NCBI GenBank assembly: GCA_963838385.1
Contig: CAWIRE010000001.1
Coordinates: 1,922,001 to 1,986,000, forward strand
From: DAHUYF01 sp963838385
GTDB taxonomy: Bacteria > Pseudomonadota > Alphaproteobacteria > ATCC43930 > CGMCC-115725
DNA: 64,000 bases
Direction of reading: 5' to 3'
A program made the position numbers and the translations under genes. This document shows, piece by piece, positions 55,825-64,000 of the stretch (its first letter is position 1; every line of letters begins with the position of its first letter). Below the pieces are notes generated by a model. The model was not told the DNA's origin. It made no database searches and saw only the letters and a program-made list of their open reading frames with translations.

Positions 55825-56883
55825 ATGGCCGAGCATACCACCATCGCCTCCCCCCCTCGGACAGCCGCGCGCCGCCGCGGCGAAGGCCGCGTCCAGATCA
55901 TCCCGATCCTCGAGATCGCGCTGTTCGCCGTCTTCGCGCTGCTGCCGCTGGTGCTCCAGGACTACCTCACGGTCTTCGTCACCCGCGTGTTGATCCTGGC
56001 GCTGCTCGCGATCAGCTTCGATCTCGTCTGGGGCTATGCCGGGATCATGAGCTTCGGGCAGGCGCTGTTCTTCGGCAGCGCCGGCTACGGCGTGGCGCTG
56101 CTGGCGCGCGACCTCGACATCACCTCGATCTTCGTCGTGCTTCCGGCGGCGATCGCCATCGGCTTCGTTCTCTCGCTGCTGCTCGCCGCCTTCCTGCTGC
56201 TCGGGCGCAACCCGCGGACGACGATCTTCGTGGCCCTGGGGACCCTCACCGGCTCCTATGCCGCCGACCGGCTGGCGCGGGGATGGTATTATCTCGGCGG
56301 CCAGAACGGGATTCCCTCGATCCCGCTGATGACCGCCGGCCGCTATGAGTTCGGCGAGGGGCCGGTATTCTACTATCTGGCGCTCGCCTGCCTGCTGGCG
56401 GTCTATCTCCTCTGCCGTTTCCTCGTGCGCTCGCAGTTCGGCCTGGCGCTCGCCGGCATGCGCGAGCAGGAGGCACGGATCTCGTTCTTCGGCTACAAGG
56501 TTCAGCACCTCAAGGCGGTGGTCTTCTCGCTCGCCGGCGCCATCGCCGGACTCGCCGGCGGGCTCTACGCCTTCCACGAGGGCTTCGTCTGGCCCAACAT
56601 GCTGGGGGTGGTGCTGTCGACGCAGATCGTGCTCTACGCGCTGTTCGGCGGCGTCGGCACGCTCATCGGCGCCGTCTTCGGCGTCATCGGCATCGAGACG
56701 CTGAGCTTCTGGCTGGCCGACAGCTTTCAGGAGATCTGGCCGGTCATTCTCGGCCTGCTGCTGCTGCTCGTCATCCTGTTCCGGCCGAGCGGGCTGATCG
56801 GCCTCCTCGTCTCGGAACGCGAGCGCATCGGCCGCTTCGGCCGGCCGGCCGCGCGGCGCGGGAGCGGCCATGGCGCTGCTTGA
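55825..56883 (+). CDS. Branched-chain/amide/urea-type ABC permease (LivM/UrtC)
   Basis: A 352-residue second permease with nine or ten hydrophobic helices. It contains SFDLVWGYAGIMSFGQALFF and the EAA-like MREQEARISFFGYKVQHLKA. IAGLAGGLYAFHEGFVWPNM precedes the C-terminal helices, and the end LFRPSGLIGLLVSERER is typical of UrtC/LivM. The last 14 nt overlap the first ATPase gene. Confidence 0.9.
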   Translation: MAEHTTIASPPRTAARRRGEGRVQIIPILEIALFAVFALLPLVLQDYLTVFVTRVLILALLAISFDLVWGYAGIMSFGQALFFGSAGYGVALLARDLDITSIFVVLPAAIAIGFVLSLLLAAFLLLGRNPRTTIFVALGTLTGSYAADRLARGWYYLGGQNGIPSIPLMTAGRYEFGEGPVFYYLALACLLAVYLLCRFLVRSQFGLALAGMREQEARISFFGYKVQHLKAVVFSLAGAIAGLAGGLYAFHEGFVWPNMLGVVLSTQIVLYALFGGVGTLIGAVFGVIGIETLSFWLADSFQEIWPVILGLLLLLVILFRPSGLIGLLVSERERIGRFGRPAARRGSGHGAA

Positions 56884-57596
56884 GGTGCGCGGCGTCACCA
56901 AGGTCTTCGGCCAGCTCACGGCGCTGTCGGGCATCGACATCACCGTCGCGGAAGGCGAGTTCCACGGGCTGATCGGCCCGAACGGCTCCGGCAAGAGCAC
57001 GGCAATGAAATGCATCGCCGGCGCCGAGACGCCGACCTCCGGCACGATCCGCTTCGACGGCCGCGACATCACCGACGCCTCGCCCGCCGCCCGCGCCCGC
57101 GCCGGGCTCAGCCTCAAATTCCAGATCACAAGCGTCCTGCCGGCCTTGACCGTCTACGACAACGTGCTGCTGGCGCTCCAGGCTCAGACCTCGCTCGGCG
57201 GCCTCGTCTTCTCCCGCACGCGCCATGCGCTCGGCGACAAGGTGCTGCACATGCTCGAGCAGTTCCGTCTCGCCGACCGCGCCGAGGAGGCCGCCGGCTC
57301 GCTCTCCCATGGTCAGCAGCAATGGCTGGAGATCGCCATGGCCCTGGCGCAGGAGCCGAAGCTGCTGCTGCTCGACGAGCCGACCGGCGGGATGAGCCTC
57401 GAGGAGCGCCGCGTCACCGGCGAGCTGCTCGAGCCGATCAAGCACCGCTGCTCGCTGATCATCGTCGAGCACGACCTCGATTTCATCCGCGACATCTGCA
57501 ACGTCCTTACCGTCCTCGATCAGGGCCAGGTCGTCGACAGCGGCAGCATCGAGCAGATCCAGGCCAGCCGCAAGGTCCAGGAGGTCTATCTCACCC

Positions 57597-57604
<8 letters not shown>
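56870..57604 (+). CDS. ABC ATP-binding protein (LivG/UrtD type)
   Basis: A 244-residue ATPase. Walker A is GPNGSGKSTAM, the Q-loop SLKFQITSVLPALTVYDNVL, and the signature LSHGQQQWLEIAMAL with a His in place of Gly, as in UrtD. Walker B is LLLLDEPTGGMS and the switch VEHDLDFIRDI. It overlaps the gene on either side (14 nt with the permease, 8 nt with the second ATPase). Shares the ATP-hydrolysing step with the next gene. Confidence 0.9.
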
Positions 57605-58298
<694 letters not shown>

Positions 58299-58314
58299 GC
58301 GCGCGGCCGGGACA

Positions 58315-59076
58315 TCAGATGCAGCGCCCGCCGTCGATCTCCAGCGCCACGCCGGTGATGAAGGCGCCGTCGTCAGCGGCGAGGTAGAGCGCCGCGTCGG
58401 CGACGTCGCGCGGCGTGCAGAAGCGGCCGAGCGGGATCGAGGCGAGAAATTTGGCGCGCAGCTCCGGCGTGTCGCCGCCCATGAAGCTCGGCAGCAGCGG
58501 CGTATCGCCGGCCACCGGACAGAGCGCGTTGACCCGGATCCGGTCGGCGGCAAGCTCCTGCGCCATCGCCTTCGACAGCGTCACCACCGCGCCCTTGGAG
58601 CCCGAATACCACACCAGCCCGGCGCGCGGGCGCAGCGCCGCGGTCGAGGCCGTGTTGATGATCGCGCCGCCGCCCTGCCGACGCATCGCCGGCACCACAT
58701 GCCGCGCCGCGAGATAGATCGATTTGACGTTGACGGCGAAGACGCGGTCGAACTCCGCCTCCTCGACGCCGAGCATGGGGCCGTTTCGATGCGTCGTGCC
58801 GGCGTTGTTGACCATGATGTCGACGCGGCCGAAGCGTGCCAGTGCGCGCTCGACCAGGCCGGCCATGGCGGCGTTGTCGGCGACATCGGCGCGCAGATAA
58901 AGCGCGCTGCCCTGGCCCTGCGCCCGCTCGATCTCGCCCGCGACACGCTCGCCGCCGCGATCGTCGATGTCGTTCACCACCAGCTTGGCGCCTTCTTCCG
59001 CGAAGCGCCGCGCGATGCCCTCGCCGAACCCCGAGCCGGCGCCGGTGACGATCGCCACTTTGCCCTCGAGGCGCAT
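58315..59076 (-). CDS. Short-chain dehydrogenase/reductase (glucose-dehydrogenase-like)
   Basis: A 253-residue classical SDR. Cofactor motif TGAGSGFG (residues 11-18), acidic NDIDDRG after strand two (NAD preference likely), VNNAGTT, catalytic Ser in NTASTAAL, YSGSK (Tyr and Lys), and the end GVALEIDGGRCI. Complete and normal in length. ATG 59076 follows GGGAGGG. Substrate unknown. A 20-bp inverted repeat lies directly upstream. Confidence 0.88.
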   Translation of the reverse strand: MRLEGKVAIVTGAGSGFGEGIARRFAEEGAKLVVNDIDDRGGERVAGEIERAQGQGSALYLRADVADNAAMAGLVERALARFGRVDIMVNNAGTTHRNGPMLGVEEAEFDRVFAVNVKSIYLAARHVVPAMRRQGGGAIINTASTAALRPRAGLVWYSGSKGAVVTLSKAMAQELAADRIRVNALCPVAGDTPLLPSFMGGDTPELRAKFLASIPLGRFCTPRDVADAALYLAADDGAFITGVALEIDGGRCI

Positions 59077-59092
59077 GGGTCCCTCCCGAGTT

Positions 59093-59150
59093 GTCAGTTA
59101 TCAGTCGTCAGTGTTCAGCCGCGGCGGCCGACTGACAACTGATAACTGAC
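59093..59150. repeat. Inverted repeat with 20-bp arms upstream of the SDR gene
   Basis: Arms at 59093-59112 and 59131-59150 match at 19 of 20 positions around an 18-nt loop. Each arm is made of GTCAGT/TATCAG-type near-repeats. AT content is higher than the surroundings. It resembles small palindromic intergenic elements, but no second copy was noticed, so class and role are open. It could also be an operator for the SDR gene. Confidence 0.6.
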
Positions 59151-59163
59151 GACCGAGAACTTC

Positions 59164-59352
59164 TCAGACGAGGATATCCACCAGACGGCCGCGGCCGGTC
59201 GAGCCGGGCGGCGGCGTGGGCGCAGACTGGTCCGGCTGAGTCCCATCCGCGGCGCGCGGCGGCTGCGGCGGCTGGCGCGTCTGCAGCATCGCGAGATTGG
59301 CGGGGGTGAGCGGAAGCGGTGGAGAGGGTGGGCCCATGGGGGTGCGCAGCAT
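59164..59352 (-). CDS. Possible small proline-rich protein (62 aa)
   Basis: A 62-codon frame: MLRTPMGPPSPPLPLTPANL, a Pro/Gln/Ala-rich middle, and an end GRGRLVDILV that looks like a defined C-terminal motif. It lies between the SDR and the LuxR-type regulator gene, on the minus strand. No family recognised and no strong ribosome site. Composition bias in high-GC DNA makes spurious frames common, so confidence is low. Confidence 0.3.
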   Translation of the reverse strand: MLRTPMGPPSPPLPLTPANLAMLQTRQPPQPPRAADGTQPDQSAPTPPPGSTGRGRLVDILV

Positions 59353-59554
59353 GACCGTGTTTGATGAACGACGCGTTAATCTAGGACAATCTCACCCCAT
59401 TGGATACAGACTGTTACAAAACCTCACAATTCATTACTTCATTGGGATCACTCAACTGTCGATGCTGTTGTCGGAAAAGTCGGGTAACCCGCGGGCGATG
59501 AGAGAAGGGGGTTCGCGCTACCCGCAGTGGACGGCGGGACGCGTGGGCAAGGGC

Positions 59555-60334
59555 ATGGAGGAAAAGGTGGGGCGTTTCGACAGGAGTGGCGACTTGAACC
59601 TCACAGGATCTTCGAACGGCAGCGGCATCATCACGGCCGCCGCCGCCTGCGCGCTGGCGGTGATCGATTCGAGCCGCCTGCGCCGCGAGTGCCTGCGCCT
59701 GGCATTGGCACAGCACAATCCGCATTGGCGGGTCAGCGAGTTCGGCGCGGCGACGGAGCTGCTGCGCGGCTCCGGCGAGAGCGTCGATCTCATTCTCATG
59801 GGCGCGGCGACGGCCGAGCACGTCGATCTCGGGCAGCTCGAGAGCGTGCGCGAGGCGCTGCCTTCCGTGCCGGTGGTGGTGATCGCCGAGAACGGCAACC
59901 CGCATCGCGCACGGCAGATCCTTGCCGCCGGCGCGCGCGGCTTCCTGCCGACAAGCCTCAGCCTCAAGGTGCTGATCGGCGCGCTCGACCTGGTGCTGGC
60001 GGGCGGCGTCTATGTCCCCTCCTCGCTGCTCGACGCGGCGCCGCAGCGCCATGGCGGCTGGGACGGCGAGGATCGTCCGACCGAGCCGTGGTCGGAGCTG
60101 ACGCGGCGGCAGCGCGACGTGCTGGCGCTGATCTCGCAGGGCAAGTCGAACAAGCTGATCGCCGACGCGCTCTCGATGTCGGAGAGCACGGTCAAGGCGC
60201 ATGTGAAGCAGATCATCAAGCGGCTGCACGTCTCCAACCGCACTCAGGCGGCGCTGCTCGCCACCGGCCACGGCCCCTTCCCGCCGCCGACGTTCAATGG
60301 CGGACATGTCGCCAACGGCATGATCGCCAAGTAG
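59555..60334 (+). CDS. LuxR/NarL-type regulator with degenerate receiver
   Basis: A regulator of about 259 residues. The N-terminal domain has receiver-like order, but the phospho-acceptor position reads LILMGAATAEH (no Asp). Only one acidic residue of the pocket is left (ALAVIDSS). The C-terminal HTH is standard (SELTRRQRDVLALISQGKSN, then STVKAHVKQIIKRLHVSNRT). Start ATG 59555 follows AAGGGC; a TTG at 59594 behind AGGAG is a strong alternative. The AT-richer 59353-59550 in front probably holds the promoter. Targets unknown. A terminator follows at 60379. Confidence 0.8.
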   Translation: MEEKVGRFDRSGDLNLTGSSNGSGIITAAAACALAVIDSSRLRRECLRLALAQHNPHWRVSEFGAATELLRGSGESVDLILMGAATAEHVDLGQLESVREALPSVPVVVIAENGNPHRARQILAAGARGFLPTSLSLKVLIGALDLVLAGGVYVPSSLLDAAPQRHGGWDGEDRPTEPWSELTRRQRDVLALISQGKSNKLIADALSMSESTVKAHVKQIIKRLHVSNRTQAALLATGHGPFPPPTFNGGHVANGMIAK

Positions 60335-60378
60335 TCCTCCCGCGAACATCGACGCCGCATCCCCCCGCGGCGTGGATA

Positions 60379-60421
60379 GGGACCCGGCTTCGCCCCCCAA
60401 GCGGCCGGGTCCCGTGCTTTT
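60379..60421 (+). terminator. Terminator after the LuxR-type gene
   Basis: GGGACCCGG (60379-60387) pairs with CCGGGTCCC (60405-60413); GTGCTTTT follows. The rest of the gap 60335-60679 contains a short AT-richer stretch (about 60440-60520), likely the acsA promoter, but no clear -35/-10 pair. Confidence 0.65.
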
Positions 60422-60679
60422 GGCGGCAGCGGAACCCGCATTCGGTTAATGTGTTAAGCCTCGCTTTACCATAAGGCGTAGGTTGCGGAAATGATCCATA
60501 CCCTCATACCTAGGCATGCGCAGAACGAAGAGGGTACTTTTCCCTCCTAAGGGAGGCCGCAGCTTCATGCCTGCCGGTGGCCACCCGCTCCTTGTCTCGC
60601 CCGGCTCCCGCGCCGTAGATTTGACGATCGCGATAAAGCGGGCGGGCGAACCGCCGCCAGAACCGGGAGCGAAGCCGTC

Positions 60680-62620
<1,941 letters not shown>

Positions 62621-62676
62621 GACACCGTCGCGACAAACCAACGCGCCGGGGATGGCGCGCAAACAGGAGAAGCACC

Positions 62677-63253
62677 TTGAAGATTATTCGAATGGCGATG
62701 ATCGCGGCCGCGGTGCTCGGTCTTGGCGCCTGCACCAGCAGCCGCATGACGGCAATCCCCGAGCCCGCGGTGATCGCCGCGCCGCAGCCGGACAAGGCGA
62801 CGGTGGTGTTCTATCGCTCCTCCGCCTTCGGCGGCGCGGTACAATCCTCGGTCTTCGATGTCACCTCCGATCCGCCGGCCTTTGTCGGCATCGTCTCGAG
62901 CGGCATGAAGCTCGCCTACGTCGTTCCGCCGGGCCAGCATCGCTTCATGGTGATCGGCGAATCCGCCGATTTCATGGACGCGCAGCTCCTGCCGAAGCGG
63001 ACCTATTATGCGCTGGTGGCGCCGCGCGTCGGCGTCTGGAAGGCGCGCTTCTCGCTGCGCCCGAGGGCCGCCGGCGACGACGAGACGCAGCAGCAGGTCG
63101 CCTCCTGCAAATGGTACGACAACACGCCCGAACTCGCGGCAATGGGCGCAGGAGACCATGCCCGAGATCATCGAGCTGGAGCGGAAATACCTGCCCGAAT
63201 GGCTGGCGAAGAGCGAAGACAAGCCGGTGCTGCGCGCCGAAGACGGACGCTGA
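62677..63253 (+). pseudogene. DUF2846-like lipoprotein, one frameshift near the C-terminus
   Basis: An outer-membrane-type lipoprotein. TTG start at 62677 behind AGGAGA gives MKIIRMAMIAAAVLGLGACT with the lipobox LGAC. The mature part (ATVVFYRSSAFGGAVQSSVF, GMKLAYVVPPGQHRFMVIGE) resembles DUF2846. An extra A at about 63141 diverts the frame, which would otherwise run into the next gene. Without it the protein ends WAQETMPEIIELERKYLPEW ... RAEDGR at 63253, 191 residues, just before the convergent dioxygenase gene. Function unknown. Confidence 0.72.
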
Positions 63254-63260
63254 ACCCGGC

Positions 63261-64000
63261 TCACGCCGCCGGGCGCATCTCCGCGACGCCATCCTCGTCG
63301 CGCGCCTGGATGGTGGTGCGCACCATCACGCGCGGCTCCGCAAGCGGCCAGGACCGGCCGCGATGCAGCGTGGCGCGGTTGTCCCACATTACCACGTCGC
63401 CCGGGCGCCAGCGGTGGAGATAGGTGCGTTCGGGCCGCGTCGCCTCGGCGATGAGCCCGGCCAAGAGCGCCTTCGCCTCGTTGTCGCCCATGCCGTCGAT
63501 CCCATAGGCATGCGAGGCGATATAGAGCGCGCGCCGGCCGTTGACCGGATTGCGCCAGGTCATGCGCCAGCGCACCGGCGGCAAGGCCGCGCGCTCCTCG
63601 GCGGTCATCAGCTCCGGATGGATCTGGTCGCGTGAATTGGCGTAGGAGTGGGTGACGATCGCATCCTGGAGCCGCTGCTGCTGCGCCGGCGGCAGCCGTT
63701 CCCAGGCGAGCCGGGTCGAGGCGAATTCGGTCTCGCCGCCGGCGCTCGGCAGATGGCGCGCCGACAGCACCGAGGCGAGCGCCGGCGTCGCCTTGAAGGA
63801 GCTGTCGGTGTGCCAGAGCTGGTTCGCCCGCGCGCGCCAGATCTGGCGATCGTTCTCCGGCACGACCGTGCCGTCGGGCGCCAGATTGTTCAGCCGGCTG
63901 TAGAAGCCGCCATGCCCCACCGATCCGACCTTGACCAGCTCGAGCGGGCCGAAGGCGCGCGAGAACGCCGCCTGAAGATCGTCGCCGACGCTCTGGCCGC
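63261..64000 (-). CDS. TauD/TfdA-family Fe(II)/2-oxoglutarate dioxygenase, partial
   Basis: The C-terminal 246 residues or so of a TauD/TfdA dioxygenase; the N-terminus lies beyond the right edge. Iron ligands are His and Asp in LWHTDSSF and the distal His in ATLHRGR; the 2-oxoglutarate-binding Arg lies in RVMVRTTIQ. VVMWDNRATLHRGRSWP is the signature near the end. It could cleave a sulfonate such as taurine or a related acid; the exact substrate is uncertain. Confidence 0.85.
   Translation of the reverse strand, partial: GQSVGDDLQAAFSRAFGPLELVKVGSVGHGGFYSRLNNLAPDGTVVPENDRQIWRARANQLWHTDSSFKATPALASVLSARHLPSAGGETEFASTRLAWERLPPAQQQRLQDAIVTHSYANSRDQIHPELMTAEERAALPPVRWRMTWRNPVNGRRALYIASHAYGIDGMGDNEAKALLAGLIAEATRPERTYLHRWRPGDVVMWDNRATLHRGRSWPLAEPRVMVRTTIQARDEDGVAEMRPAA

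Overview
The window is high-GC DNA with densely packed genes, and most codons end in G or C. No rRNA, tRNA, CRISPR array or transposase is visible. Gene content and order point to an alphaproteobacterium, probably Rhodospirillales or a related order. The markers are the rsmB / rpe / heparinase-like / purH block, a siroheme synthase - DUF2849 - sulfite reductase - DUF934 operon, homospermidine synthase, an SDHAF4-like DUF1674 protein, sucC-sucD, and FCD-type GntR control of oxalate genes. This placement is inferred from content only.

Layout. 1-5.0 kb: start of a LysR regulator, an NAD(P)-binding epimerase-like protein, a peptidoglycan-binding lipoprotein coupled to a tiny membrane protein, a MarR/nitroreductase pair, an alpha/beta hydrolase and a TetR regulator. 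5.0-9.0 kb: an EmrAB-type efflux pair divergent from TetR around a 34-bp palindrome, then thioredoxin 2 and a SIMPL-domain protein. 9-22 kb: an oxalate island. OxlT-like antiporter, acyl-CoA dehydrogenase and pirin genes lie on the plus strand; GntR, oxalyl-CoA decarboxylase, formyl-CoA transferase, an NDP-forming acyl-CoA synthetase, sucC, sucD and an MFS carrier lie on the minus strand. 22-31 kb: a large hybrid histidine kinase with a LOV-like PAS domain lacking the photoactive cysteine, a HAD hydrolase, homospermidine synthase, a VWA (DUF1194) protein, an Hpt/pseudo-receiver protein, and Rieske, EVE and Tam proteins. 31-35.5 kb: assimilatory sulfite reduction operon and a 1-Cys peroxiredoxin. 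35.5-47 kb: an SsuBC/TauBC-like ABC pair, a 52-codon ORF with its own terminator, thpR, a FIST protein, the tesA / ybbA-ybbP divergent unit, BI-1, an SDR, DUF2892, SDHAF4-like and HtpX. 46.5-51.8 kb: rsmB, rpe, heparinase-like, purH. 52-58.3 kb: amidase plus a five-gene amide/branched-chain-type ABC importer behind a consensus sigma-54 promoter. 58.3-64 kb: SDR, LuxR-type regulator, acetyl-CoA synthetase, a DUF2846-like lipoprotein and a partial TauD/TfdA dioxygenase.

How genes work together. OxlT would import oxalate, Frc would activate it, and Oxc would decarboxylate oxalyl-CoA to formyl-CoA. The acyl-CoA synthetase and SucCD downstream could feed or recover CoA thioesters. The amide operon looks like a nitrogen-scavenging system: import, hydrolysis, and sigma-54 control.

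Data quality. Eleven places show one extra base that breaks an otherwise well-kept reading frame. Seven fall within about 0.7 kb in rpe and the heparinase-like gene. All are +1 insertions, mostly of a base identical to its neighbour, which looks more like residual sequencing or assembly error than gene decay. The affected genes are given with their restored extents.
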